This document shows, piece by piece, positions 1-8,609 of a stretch of DNA of 19,542 nucleotides. Source of the stretch: Bacteroidota bacterium (lineage in GTDB: Bacteria; Bacteroidota; Bacteroidia; Chitinophagales; Chitinophagaceae). The notes beneath the pieces were generated by a model, which did not search any database, was not told the DNA's origin, and worked only from the letters and a program-made list of their open reading frames with translations. Every line of letters starts with the position of its first letter. Position 1 is the stretch's first letter. The stretch is from NCBI GenBank assembly GCA_023391895.1, contig JAEWAC010000013.1, positions 1-19,542 on the forward strand, given 5' to 3'. A program made the position numbers and the translations under genes.

Positions 1-126
1 GTTGCAGCGGTGACAGCAGCAGTAGCCGGGTCAACCGTTCAGCAGGTGCAGGCTGTGGTGCCTGCCAACGACACAACCACCTTGCACCACCTGCAAGCAA
101 TCGGCTTTCAGTGTATAGGAAGTTGA
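1..126 (+). CDS. C-terminal fragment of a GNAT-like acetyltransferase (5' end outside window)
   Basis: The frame starting at base 1 is open for 41 codons and ends in TGA at 124-126. The encoded tail contains 'VQAVVPANDTTTLHHLQ' followed by 'AIGFQCIG'. This resembles the end of the GNAT acetyltransferase fold, where an Asn-x-(S/T) strand-turn is followed by a helix and the '-LGF-' pattern after the acetyl-CoA site. Only about the last quarter of such a domain would be present, so substrate and exact family cannot be stated. The following 240 bases up to the next gene hold only a short dyad at 139-154 (CTCAATA/TATTGAG) and no convincing gene or terminator with a T-run. The family call is an inference from a short motif. 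Confidence 0.45.
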   Translation, partial: VAAVTAAVAGSTVQQVQAVVPANDTTTLHHLQAIGFQCIGS

Positions 127-366
127 ATCATCATATACCTCAATAGTTATTGAGTGTTGAACAGACGGAAAGAAATTCTTGGTTTTGCAGGCGATCTCTT
201 GCGCCATAAAATTGACTTTTCAAACAGGTACGTATGTACTTTTGAAGAAATGATTCTTCCATTATTTCAAACCAGTAAAGCTCTAAGGATGTAGGTACTA
301 AAGGAATGAGAAATATCCAGATCAACCTCTCTCGAAACATGCTAATCAAAATGAAAAATAATCACC

Positions 367-2247
367 ATGAGAAGGTTTATTTGTTTACTCGGTGTCCTAG
401 GCTATTGCCTTGGCATTTACGCTCAGGAAGCCCCTGAGCCCACTTGGCTCACCATGCATTATTTAGACGACAAGGTTTTCCAGGGCGTTACCTGGACATC
501 TTCCTCATTCAATGCTGGCAGCAGAATGGGCCAACCGGTAAAACTAAGAAATGGTAATAGCGATGTAACGAGGAAGGTAAGTTTTGGTTTGATCCGTGGC
601 ATTAATGATGGCAAGACTACGCTCACTAATGTGCTACAGGGTAGTAGTTTGATTCATTCTGGCGGGGGACAATATGTGGGTGGTCAGTCACTTGCCTGGT
701 TAGGCAAAAGCAGCGGTACCGGTATGTATGCAGCCGGCAATGCCGTTTGTTGCGGCTTTGCCGGTGGAGAAAGCTTTACCATAACTGCTATAACAAATGC
801 TAACTCGGCTAGTGAAAGCTTTGTATCTGTCACGAGCCTTAAAAACATTGTTTCGGGTGTGGACACTAAAGATAAGCCCCAGGCAAAGTCCTGGTACTAT
901 GCCGGTAAGTGGTGGTGCGTGGTGCCGGCCGCTTCTAATGGTACTCATCTCTTCCGCCTGGATGGCACCTCCTGGACGTCCGTATTAAAGTTAGTCAGTA
1001 GCAGCGGTCGGGCAGATTGCTGGGTCGTGGGCGATTTGGTACATATACTGATATTCAAGGGGGCTACCAACACCTCTTACCTTGCATCTGTGCAGTATGA
1101 TGCCAAGGTAAGTACCTATAAGTTCTGGAGCAAACGAACTTCAAATGCTACGCTAACGTTACCAAGTGGATCAGAAACTGCTACGCTGACCGTTGATGGC
1201 AATAATAGGATGTGGGTGGCATCCGCCGGTGTGGATAAGGTGCAGGTATGGTACAGCGATGCTCCTTACTCTAAGTGGAGTAGCTCTATAACGATTGCTT
1301 CCGGCATTAAAGATGATGATATCTGTGCCATCACCAAGTTGTCCGGTAAGATCGGGGTGTTGTGGTCCAACCAGAATAGCGGGCTGTTTGGTTTTAAAAC
1401 CCATACGGACGGCAATAGCCCTACAAGCTGGTCCTCTGATGAGGAGCCGGCTGCCCAGTCGGCCATTAGTGGGCTTCCCCGCATGGCCGATGACCATATG
1501 AGTTTAGTAGTTTCAAGTAACGGTACGCTTTACGCCGCTGTCAAAACCAGCTATAATAAGAACGGCTATACAGAGCTTGGGTTATTGGTGCGTCGTTCTT
1601 CAGGCAGTTGGGATAAGCTATATAACGTCGTTTCTTATGAGGATGGAGGTTCCCAGCCTATTGTTATATTGAATGAGTCTTTGAGCAAGATAAGAGTCGT
1701 GTACACCACCATAACCAATGGCGGCTATATTGCCTATCGGGAAAGCTCCACTTCCAATATATCATTTGGTTCAACCAAAATACTGATCAGCAGTGGCGGG
1801 AAGGTATACAATCATGCCAGCAGTACCCACTATCCCTATAGTTCCTCGGTAGTGATTCTGGCCACTAAATTGGATACCAGTCCTTATCAGGTTGTCAGTG
1901 TACTGGCGTCGGATGCCTCGTCTACCTCTGGTATAGCTGTAGCTGCCACAACCAGTGATGCGATAACTGGTTTCGAGGAATATGCAGAAACAGGCAGTTG
2001 GCAGGTTTATCCTAATCCATTTACGGCCAGCTCAACCCTGAACTTCAGTCTGGCACAGACAGGTAAGTACACCGTCACACTTTTAAATAATATGGGTGAG
2101 GTCGTTTCTGTACTGAAGCAAGGATGGGCTGAAGCCGGTATTCCGCAAACTGTCCGGTTATCTGGTGCTTCACTCGTCAATGGTCTTTATTGGGTTAGAA
2201 TACAAACCGATAATGAAAGTAAGGTGATGAAGCTGTTAAAACACTAA
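367..2247 (+). CDS. Secreted T9SS cargo protein with one propeller-like module and a unique N-terminal domain
   Basis: This 626-residue protein starts with a classical signal peptide (residues 1-19, 'RR' then a hydrophobic stretch, cleavage expected after 'IYA' before Gln20). Residues 20-149 form a Gly/Ser-rich region found only in this protein of the cluster; I do not recognise it. Residues 150-516 are the ~366-residue module shared with the next two genes, including 'KDDDICAITKL', 'GVLWSNQN', 'PRMADDHM' and a closing 'YQVVSVLASD'. Residues 545-626 are a type A T9SS sorting domain, beginning 'WQVYPNPF' and ending in the usual short basic tail. The product should be exported by Sec, then across the outer membrane by T9SS and either released or anchored at the cell surface. 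Function is unknown; binding of a carbohydrate or surface partner is only an inference. The large gaps on both sides argue for its own transcription unit. No Shine-Dalgarno sequence is seen, which is normal for the phylum. Confidence 0.9.
   Translation: MRRFICLLGVLGYCLGIYAQEAPEPTWLTMHYLDDKVFQGVTWTSSSFNAGSRMGQPVKLRNGNSDVTRKVSFGLIRGINDGKTTLTNVLQGSSLIHSGGGQYVGGQSLAWLGKSSGTGMYAAGNAVCCGFAGGESFTITAITNANSASESFVSVTSLKNIVSGVDTKDKPQAKSWYYAGKWWCVVPAASNGTHLFRLDGTSWTSVLKLVSSSGRADCWVVGDLVHILIFKGATNTSYLASVQYDAKVSTYKFWSKRTSNATLTLPSGSETATLTVDGNNRMWVASAGVDKVQVWYSDAPYSKWSSSITIASGIKDDDICAITKLSGKIGVLWSNQNSGLFGFKTHTDGNSPTSWSSDEEPAAQSAISGLPRMADDHMSLVVSSNGTLYAAVKTSYNKNGYTELGLLVRRSSGSWDKLYNVVSYEDGGSQPIVILNESLSKIRVVYTTITNGGYIAYRESSTSNISFGSTKILISSGGKVYNHASSTHYPYSSSVVILATKLDTSPYQVVSVLASDASSTSGIAVAATTSDAITGFEEYAETGSWQVYPNPFTASSTLNFSLAQTGKYTVTLLNNMGEVVSVLKQGWAEAGIPQTVRLSGASLVNGLYWVRIQTDNESKVMKLLKH
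814..1914 (+). repeat. Shared ~366-aa module, copy 1
   Basis: This encodes residues 150-516 of the first T9SS protein. The same unit recurs at 2760-3857, 4636-5742 and 7072-8169 with nearly constant length (366-369 residues). Landmarks in order are 'PQAKSW-YAGKWWCVV', 'RADCWVVGD-VH', 'ATLTVDG--RMWVA', 'KDDDICAITKL', 'GVLWSNQN', 'QSAISGLPRMADDHM', 'LLVRR-SGSWD', 'AYRESSTSNISFG' and 'VVILATK'. Repeating Trp/Tyr-containing strands point to an all-beta fold, plausibly a propeller. Confidence 0.85.
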
Positions 2248-2383
2248 AGCCGCTTCTCGGAAAAAGCAAACTGTTTTCAATTTTGAGGTATATTCTACTC
2301 TATCTATTGGTAAAAAGCCAGACTTTCCATTAACTGCTCTTTTCATTTTAAATTTTGCCGTTTTGAAAACTAATTCGTGTTAA

Positions 2384-2534
2384 AAAATAGTTGAAACAGC
2401 ATTATTTAAAGCAGTTAAGTTTTTTAGACCTAATACAAAACGGTTATCTGTTTTTGATTTGATATTCACCATTGAAGGAAGGATTTCATAAAGTTGAAAA
2501 CAGTTTAGTAGAAGCCCTTTTAGAGGAAAGCTAA
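2384..2534 (+). pseudogene. Frameshifted relic of an unidentified coding segment
   Basis: Within the 434-bp gap between the first two T9SS genes, a frame open from 2384 reads '...FRPNTKRLSVFDLIFTIEGR' and stops at 2489-2491. Relative to the minus-strand sequence at 8610-8700 it lacks 5 bases (GATTGGATTT became GATTT, a typical slippage loss). Restoring them gives a continuation '-FHKVENSLVEALLEES' ending at 2532-2534. Two blocks are nearly identical between the sites: 13 nt at 2463-2475 and 22 nt ending in GTTGAAAACA near 2502. The parent protein is not recognised. The rest of the gap (2248-2383 and 2535-2681) shows no gene. Confidence 0.4.
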
Positions 2535-2681
2535 GATTTATAGGCTGCTTCCATGAAGATTGGGATGGCTTATAAATAGGCACTTTTGATTTTGCTGGAA
2601 ACCCTTCATTATTCTCAATCAGGAAAGCGGCCAGTTGTTTAGATCATAATCCCTTCCGTCATCTTCAAATGCGTTACGAAT

Positions 2682-4154
2682 ATGATAAAACTTTTACGTC
2701 TGTCTCTGTGTGTTTTTTCAGTTGTATGCACTTTGTTGTTTCAGCAGGCCCTTGCTCAACAAGGATTTGCTTCTGTCACTCGTCTTAACTCATTGCCCAT
2801 TGCTTATAGTACCAAAGAAAAAGCACAAGCCAAAGTGTGGAAGCACGCAGGCTATTGGTGGAGTGTGCTGGCCGACAGCACGGGTACCCAAATATTCCGT
2901 TTAGAAGGGGCCAGCTGGACGCCGGTTTTGAATCTGGTCAATACCGATGCCAAAGCGGATCATTGGATGGTAAATAATGTAGTGCATATATTGCTTTATA
3001 AAGGAGGTAACAACAATTCCTTCCTATACTCAATTGAATATGACTCTTCTTCAAAAACCTATAAACTTTGGAACAAAAGACCGGAAAGGGTAAGGCTGGT
3101 TTTTCCATCGGGCTCAGAATTCGCTACCCTAACGGTGGATGGAAAAGGGCGTATGTGGGTAGCATATGGTGGTGTAGGTGAGGTGAACGTTCGTTGGAGT
3201 GATGCTCCTTATACAACCTGGAGTGCTCCTGTGAACCTTGCAAAAGGAATTAAGGATGATGACGTCTGTGCCATTACAAAATTACCGGGTAGGATAGGGG
3301 TTCTGTGGTCCAACCAGAAAACGGGGTTGTTTGGATTTAAAACTCATCTTGATAATAGAGCCCCAACAGACTGGTCTGCAGATGAAGTGCCTGCTTCTCA
3401 ATCAGCTATCAACGGCCTGCCACGCATGGCAGATGATCATATGAATTTTAAAGTGGCAAGTGATGGTACTTTATACTGTGCCGTCAAAACAAGTTATACC
3501 AGTAATGATTATCCCTTGCTGGCGCTTTTAGTACGCCGGCCTGGTGGTAAGTGGGATAATTTGTACCAGGTTACTTCTCATGAAGCCGGGGGCACACAGC
3601 CGGTGGTGATTTTGAATGAGACCATGGGCAGAATAAAGATTGTGTATACAACCGTAGTCAACGGAGGCGATATTGTTTACCGGGAAAGTTCAACCTCCAA
3701 AATCGCTTTCGGTGATGCCAGAGTTTTGATTAGTGGTGGGGGACACCTCTATAATTATGCTACCACTACTCATCAGGCTTATGACAAGGATGTTGTCATT
3801 CTGGCTACTAATTTAAGTACCATTCCTTACCAGGCTATGGGTGTTTTGGCAATGGATAGTGAATTTGAACAGAGGGGTAATAGACCCTCTTTGTTAAATT
3901 TTTTTGCAGCATTTCCCAATCCATTCACCAGTACCACCACATTGAGCTTTAACCCGGCACAGGAAGGGGCTTTCACTCTTGCACTACATGATAGTAAAGG
4001 GGTAAAGGTGTCGGTGCTAAAACAAGGAGTAGCTAAGATGGGTGAGGTTTATACCATAAATGTAGATGAAACTGCTTTACAGCGTGGTATCTATTATGCC
4101 GTTTTGCAAATGGGGAAAGAGGTTCAGTCACTTAAGATCCTATTCATAAAATAA
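2682..4154 (+). CDS. Secreted T9SS cargo protein, minimal single-module form
   Basis: This 490-residue protein has a signal peptide (1-25, cleavage after 'ALA' before Gln26), one copy of the shared module (27-392), a short linker, and a type A T9SS sorting domain (about 408-490, starting 'FAAFPNPF' and ending 'SLKILFIK'). It is the simplest architecture of the three, which indicates that the module alone is a functional secreted unit. The module is more diverged from gene 1 and gene 3 than those are from each other: for example 'WWSVLADSTG' replaces 'WWCVVPAASNG', so the Cys is lost. Central blocks such as 'KDDDVCAITKLPG', 'LWSNQ' and 'RMADDHMN' are kept. The start is well placed before the signal peptide. 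It is 434 bp after the preceding gene and 418 bp before the next, so it is probably transcribed alone. Function is unknown. Confidence 0.9.
   Translation: MIKLLRLSLCVFSVVCTLLFQQALAQQGFASVTRLNSLPIAYSTKEKAQAKVWKHAGYWWSVLADSTGTQIFRLEGASWTPVLNLVNTDAKADHWMVNNVVHILLYKGGNNNSFLYSIEYDSSSKTYKLWNKRPERVRLVFPSGSEFATLTVDGKGRMWVAYGGVGEVNVRWSDAPYTTWSAPVNLAKGIKDDDVCAITKLPGRIGVLWSNQKTGLFGFKTHLDNRAPTDWSADEVPASQSAINGLPRMADDHMNFKVASDGTLYCAVKTSYTSNDYPLLALLVRRPGGKWDNLYQVTSHEAGGTQPVVILNETMGRIKIVYTTVVNGGDIVYRESSTSKIAFGDARVLISGGGHLYNYATTTHQAYDKDVVILATNLSTIPYQAMGVLAMDSEFEQRGNRPSLLNFFAAFPNPFTSTTTLSFNPAQEGAFTLALHDSKGVKVSVLKQGVAKMGEVYTINVDETALQRGIYYAVLQMGKEVQSLKILFIK
2760..3857 (+). repeat. Shared ~366-aa module, copy 2
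   Basis: This encodes residues 27-392 of the second T9SS protein. It is colinear with the other three copies but is the most diverged, ending 'YQAMGVLAMD' where the others end 'YQVVSVLASD'. Confidence 0.85.
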
Positions 4155-4167
4155 GCGTCCAATAATC

Positions 4168-4254
4168 AGGTGAAAGTAAATTGTATATGGCCTTTTTAAA
4201 GAGTTGTGTGTGAGGCGAGTTTTGTTTCCACTTGCCTGTAAAAAACTTTCACCT
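4168..4254. other. Nested inverted repeats after the second T9SS gene
   Basis: A perfect 10-nt pair AGGTGAAAGT (4168-4177) and ACTTTCACCT (4245-4254) encloses an inner imperfect hairpin built from AGGCGAG and CTTGCCT. It starts 14 bases after the stop codon at 4154, so a 3'-end structure or transcription attenuation is plausible. It lacks the T-run of a canonical terminator. The remainder of the 418-bp gap, to 4572, is AT-rich with no gene; a small dyad TATCAA-TTG-TTGATA lies near 4443-4457. Confidence 0.4.
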
Positions 4255-4572
4255 TTAGCCTCCTGTTTCAACAACTTCATTAGACTTTAAAAAGGATTTT
4301 TTCTGTTGATTTCATAACAAGTCCGCATCGATACAGCTTGAGTATGACCATCACATTTTATTATTTACTAAAAAGTTATTAGCAATTAGTTCCCGGCTAT
4401 CAAAAGCGTCAGCAATTCCTGCTTCAGGTGTTCTGCAGCAGGTTATCAATTGTTGATAGACGCTAATTTATTTTCCTACAAGCTGCAACATTTTACAGGG
4501 AAGTATAAAGCAGTCAACCTGCTTACAGGATTCATACCTTATTTAAAATAAAATAAGAAAAACACTTCAAGA

Positions 4573-7500
4573 ATGAAAAAGTTCACTTTCTTTTTGCTAA
4601 CTGCGCTATTATATTATTCAGCCACAGTAGCACAACAGGGCTTTAGCTCTGTTACAACATTAGACAACATCGTTTCCGGGGTGGATACCAAGGATAAGCC
4701 CCAGGCAAAATCCTGGTTCTATGCCGGCAAGTGGTGGTGCGTAGTGCCGGCTGCTTCCAATGGTACCCAACTTTTTCGACTAGATGGCACTACCTGGAAG
4801 CCTATGCTGAAACTGTTGAGCAGCGGCAGCAGGGCAGACTGCTGGGTAGTAGGCGATGTCGTGCACATTTTGTTATACAAAGGGGCTTCCGCTAATTCCT
4901 TTATTTCTTCTGTGCAATACGATGCCGCCACCGGCACTTATAAATTCTGGAGCAAGCGGGCTGCAAATGTCACCCTTTCGATGCCCGCTGGTTCTGAAAC
5001 CAGTACGCTCACAGTGGATGGGCAGGGGCGGATGTGGGTGGCCACTGCTGGTGTGACCAATGTGCAGGTGTGGTACAGCGACTCCCCTTACTCCAGTTGG
5101 AGTGCGCCTATCACGATTGCCACGGGCATCAAGGATGACGATATCTGTGCCATTACCAAATTGCCGGGCAAGATCGGGGTGTTATGGTCCAACCAGAATA
5201 CAGGGCTGTTTGGTTTTAAAACCCATACCGACGGCAGCAGTCCCACTGATTGGTCTTCTGATGAAATGCCGGCTTCCCAGTCGGCCATTAGTGGGCTTCC
5301 GCGTATGGCCGATGACCATATGAATATGGTAGTTGCCAGCGATGGCACGTTGTATTGTGCGGCAAAAACCAGCTACAATACTCCAGGTTACCCTCAGCTT
5401 ATACTTTTAGTGCGCCGGCCTTCCGGCAGTTGGGACAACTTATATCCGGTAACTATAGATGACGGGTCCCGGGAAGGTACACAAGCAATCATTCTCTTGA
5501 ATGAGGTATTGGGTAAAGTAAAAGTGGTATTTACCACCCTCACCAATGGCGGCTTTATTGCCTATCGGGAAAGCTCCATTTCCAATATATCATTTGGCGA
5601 GACTAAAATACTCATCAGCAGTGGCGGTATGGTTTATAATCATGCTAACAGCACCCATAATCCATATAATCCTGATGTAGTGATCCTTGCCACTAAAATG
5701 GATACAAGTCCCTACCAGGTAGTCAGTGTACTGGCGTCGGATGCTGCTTCCTCAGATCATACGCCACCTGCGGTTGTAAGCATTAATCGCCAATCACCTG
5801 CCAGTGACACAACATCATTGGGACAGGTGACCTTTCGAACGACGTTCTCCGAAAATGTCACCGGCGTAGATACGGCTGATTTTGCAATACATGGCACTGC
5901 CAGCGGTGCTATTGCAGCTGTCAGCGGCAGCGGAAGTACCTATGATGTAACCGTGAACAATATTACCGGTTCCGGTACACTAGGCCTGGACCTGAAAAGC
6001 AGCGGCACTGGTATAACAGATGCAGCCGGAAATGCCATCAGCGGCGGCTTTACCAGCGGACAAACCTATAACATCATTCAACATATACCGACCCTTTCTT
6101 CCGTTTCTATTGCCTCGAATAATAGTACTGCCTCCCTGGCCAAGGCAGGCGATATCGTTACTTTACATTTTACAGCTTCCGAGCCTGTCAATACCCCCGC
6201 TGTTACGATTTTCACACACAGCGTGGTGTCAACGCCAGGAAGCAACAATAGTTTTACAGCCACTTATTCCCTCACCAATAATGATGCAACAGGCATCATA
6301 CCCTTTACCATTGACTTCACCAGTACAAAAGGTGCAGCCGGTACAAGAGTTACTGCTACCACTGATGGTACCAGTGTAACTTTTGATAAAACGGCACCGG
6401 GTGTCACCAGTATCAACAGGCACCTGCCTGCAACTCAAAATACTACGGCCAACCAGGTGACATTCCAGATTACTTTTTCAGAAAGCGTTACCGGCGTAGA
6501 TGCGGCTGATTTTGCTATTCGGGGAACTGCCAGCGGCACAATTGCATCATTCAGTGGAAGCGGCACCACTTATGATATTACCGTTAATGCTATCACCGGT
6601 ACCGGTACGCTGGGCTTGGACTTAAAGAGCAGTGGCACCGGTATCATGGATGCGGCTGGTAATATCATACCTGGAGGCTTTACCAGCGGCGAAAGTTATA
6701 CCATTGAACAGGCCGATGTGACCGCCCCATCCGTGCAGTCCATCGACCGCTTTTCTCCAACCACGCAGTCTACTTCGACTACTTCGGTTGTTTTCCGTGT
6801 TACATTTTCTGAAAACGTCAGCGGAGTGGACGTTAATGACTTTAGTTTGACGGCAACAGGCACTGTTCAAGGAACGATCAACTCAGTAAATGGTAGCGGT
6901 GGTACCTATGATGTTACCCTTGGATCGCTCAGTGGAAGTGGGGACATCCGTTTGGATTTAAAAGGCAGCGGTACGGGTATTGTAGATGCGGCAGGTAATG
7001 CTATTAGCGGCGGGTATACGGCAGGGCAAATCTATAGCATATCTATCATAACGGATCCCAACCCGGTAGGAGAAAGCTTTGTCTCGGTTACACCATTGGG
7101 CAACATAGTTTCCGGCGTAGATACGAGGGAAAATCCCCAGGCAAAATCCTGGTTCTATGCCGGCAAGTGGTGGTGCGTAGTGCCGGCTGGCTCAAATGGT
7201 ACCCAAATCTTCCGTTTGGATGGTACTACCTGGACACCCGTGTTGAAGCTGTTGAGCAGCGGCAGCAGGGCAGACTGCTGGGTGGTAGGTGATGTAGTTC
7301 ACTTTTTGTTATACAAGGGTGCTTCCGCTAATGCCTACATTTCATCTGCGCAATATGATGCTGCCACCGGCACTTATAAATTCTGGAGCAAGCGGGCTGC
7401 TAATGTCACCCTGTCGATGCCCGCTGGTTCTGAAACCGCTACTTTGACCGTAGATGGACAGGGCCGGATGTGGGTAGCTTCCGCTGGCGTGGCCGATGTG

Positions 7501-8514
7501 CAGGTGTGGTACAGCGATGCTCCTTATACCAGCTGGAGTGCACCTATTACGATTGCCTCCGGTATCAACGATGATGATATCTGTGCCATCACCAAGTTGC
7601 CGGGTAAGATCGGGGTGTTCTGGTCCAACCAGAATACGAAGAGATTCGGCTTTAAAACCCATACCGACGGCAGCAGTCCCACCGAATGGTCTTCTGATGA
7701 AGTGCCCGCCTCCCAATCGGCCATTGATAATGTCGGTAGCGGAATGGCCGATGACTTTATGAATTTGGTGGTAGCCAGCGACGGTACCATGTATGCGGCT
7801 GTAAAGACCAATTTTGGCAGGACTGGTTATGTCAGTCTGGGACTTTTAGTGCGAAGACCTTCCGGCAGCTGGGACAACATGTACCCGGTACTAGTTGAAG
7901 ATGGATCGAAGAAAGGAACGGAACCTATAGTGTTATTGAATGAAACATTGGGTAAGATAAAAGTGATATTTAATAATGGTAGCAATATTGCTTACCGGCA
8001 GAGCGCTACTTCCAATATTGCCTTTGGAGCTACCCAGCCGCTGATCAGCGGTAGCTTGGTATATAGGTATCCCACCAGCACCCATAATCCATATAATCCT
8101 GATGTGGTGATCCTGGCTACAAAAATGGATACAAGCCCCTACCAGGTAGTCAGCGTACTGGCGTCAGATGCAACTGCTGCAACAACCGTTAGCACAACCT
8201 CGGTATCAAATACTACCAAGAAGAAAGCAGCTGTCAATGGCAATGGCAAACAATTGCAGGAGATGGAAGTTGCTAAATCCATTAAGGTTTATCCCAATTA
8301 TGTGCAAAAAGGGGTAAGTGTTACCATTAGAGCCACGGATAATGAATTTACAGAAGCAGTGGTTTCCGATTCGTATGGACGTGTAGTACATACGGGCAGG
8401 TTTGCCGGTTCAATGAGCATTGATACTTACCAATTAACGCCTGGATTGTACCATATTATTTTGAAACGCAAAAATGGTAGTACGATCACGCAGAAGTTTA
8501 TGGTTGTGAATTAG
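4573..8514 (+). CDS. Large secreted T9SS protein: module, four Ig-like domains, module, sorting domain
   Basis: This 1313-residue protein begins with a signal peptide (1-20, cleavage after 'TVA' before Gln21). The order is: shared module A (22-390); Ig-like domain 1 (397-503); a different Ig-like domain 2 (505-606, 'IPTLSSVSIASNN...'); Ig-like domains 3 (607-713) and 4 (717-823), which match domain 1; shared module B (834-1199); a short Ser/Thr/Lys linker; and a T9SS sorting domain (about 1236-1313, 'IKVYPNYVQKG'). Domains 1, 3 and 4 each run from 'APxVxSINR' to 'GTGI-DAAGN-I-GGFTSG-Y', a common bacterial surface-protein Ig repeat that usually acts as a stalk. Two binding or catalytic modules held apart by a rigid spacer is the natural reading, but the ligand is unknown. 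Module B departs from A at one landmark ('SGMADDFMN' instead of 'PRMADDHMN'). The sorting domain is unlike those of genes 1 and 2. A strong terminator follows 29 bases after the stop. Confidence 0.92.
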   Translation: MKKFTFFLLTALLYYSATVAQQGFSSVTTLDNIVSGVDTKDKPQAKSWFYAGKWWCVVPAASNGTQLFRLDGTTWKPMLKLLSSGSRADCWVVGDVVHILLYKGASANSFISSVQYDAATGTYKFWSKRAANVTLSMPAGSETSTLTVDGQGRMWVATAGVTNVQVWYSDSPYSSWSAPITIATGIKDDDICAITKLPGKIGVLWSNQNTGLFGFKTHTDGSSPTDWSSDEMPASQSAISGLPRMADDHMNMVVASDGTLYCAAKTSYNTPGYPQLILLVRRPSGSWDNLYPVTIDDGSREGTQAIILLNEVLGKVKVVFTTLTNGGFIAYRESSISNISFGETKILISSGGMVYNHANSTHNPYNPDVVILATKMDTSPYQVVSVLASDAASSDHTPPAVVSINRQSPASDTTSLGQVTFRTTFSENVTGVDTADFAIHGTASGAIAAVSGSGSTYDVTVNNITGSGTLGLDLKSSGTGITDAAGNAISGGFTSGQTYNIIQHIPTLSSVSIASNNSTASLAKAGDIVTLHFTASEPVNTPAVTIFTHSVVSTPGSNNSFTATYSLTNNDATGIIPFTIDFTSTKGAAGTRVTATTDGTSVTFDKTAPGVTSINRHLPATQNTTANQVTFQITFSESVTGVDAADFAIRGTASGTIASFSGSGTTYDITVNAITGTGTLGLDLKSSGTGIMDAAGNIIPGGFTSGESYTIEQADVTAPSVQSIDRFSPTTQSTSTTSVVFRVTFSENVSGVDVNDFSLTATGTVQGTINSVNGSGGTYDVTLGSLSGSGDIRLDLKGSGTGIVDAAGNAISGGYTAGQIYSISIITDPNPVGESFVSVTPLGNIVSGVDTRENPQAKSWFYAGKWWCVVPAGSNGTQIFRLDGTTWTPVLKLLSSGSRADCWVVGDVVHFLLYKGASANAYISSAQYDAATGTYKFWSKRAANVTLSMPAGSETATLTVDGQGRMWVASAGVADVQVWYSDAPYTSWSAPITIASGINDDDICAITKLPGKIGVFWSNQNTKRFGFKTHTDGSSPTEWSSDEVPASQSAIDNVGSGMADDFMNLVVASDGTMYAAVKTNFGRTGYVSLGLLVRRPSGSWDNMYPVLVEDGSKKGTEPIVLLNETLGKIKVIFNNGSNIAYRQSATSNIAFGATQPLISGSLVYRYPTSTHNPYNPDVVILATKMDTSPYQVVSVLASDATAATTVSTTSVSNTTKKKAAVNGNGKQLQEMEVAKSIKVYPNYVQKGVSVTIRATDNEFTEAVVSDSYGRVVHTGRFAGSMSIDTYQLTPGLYHIILKRKNGSTITQKFMVVN
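4636..5742 (+). repeat. Shared ~366-aa module, copy 3 (module A of the 1313-aa protein)
   Basis: This encodes residues 22-390. Long stretches are identical at DNA level to copy 4: for example about 55 nt around 4699-4753 match those starting near 7135. They also match copy 1, around 'QSAISGLPRMADDHM'. Confidence 0.85.
5761..7041 (+). repeat. Four tandem Ig-like domains (three of one type, one different)
   Basis: The domains are encoded at about 5761-6081, 6085-6390, 6391-6711 and 6721-7041. The first, third and fourth share the sequence pattern 'VTFxxTFSExVTGVDxxDF', 'SGSGxTYDVTV' and 'GTGIxDAAGN'. The second is a distinct bacterial Ig-like sequence that ends 'SVTFDKTAP'. They most likely form an extended spacer between the two large modules. 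Confidence 0.8.
7072..8169 (+). repeat. Shared ~366-aa module, copy 4 (module B of the 1313-aa protein)
   Basis: This encodes residues 834-1199. Its first residues 'ESFVSVTPLGNIVSGVDT' match the junction used in the first gene ('ESFVSVTSLKNIVSGVDT') better than module A, which starts straight after a signal peptide. Copies 1 and 4 therefore share an internal-domain border. Confidence 0.85.
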
Positions 8515-8542
8515 TAGCATCATTGTTTAATTGAATGTTGAA

Positions 8543-8587
8543 ATCATTAAAAAGGCCATTCATTGTAGGAGTGGCCTTTTTAATGAT
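8543..8587 (+). terminator. Rho-independent terminator of the 1313-aa protein gene
   Basis: A perfect 16-bp inverted repeat, ATCATTAAAAAGGCCA (8543-8558) and TGGCCTTTTTAATGAT (8572-8587), has a 13-nt loop and an A-run/T-run flanking the GGCC core. It lies 29 bases after the stop codon. The symmetric A and T runs would let it act on both strands. Confidence 0.85.
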
Positions 8588-8609
8588 TAGATGCAAAAGG
8601 TCATGCTCC

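Noticed and set aside
140..349. Minus-strand open frame of 69 codons left of the first T9SS gene
   Set aside because: AT-rich, no domain-like pattern, no supporting start context; it reads as chance openness in an intergenic stretch.
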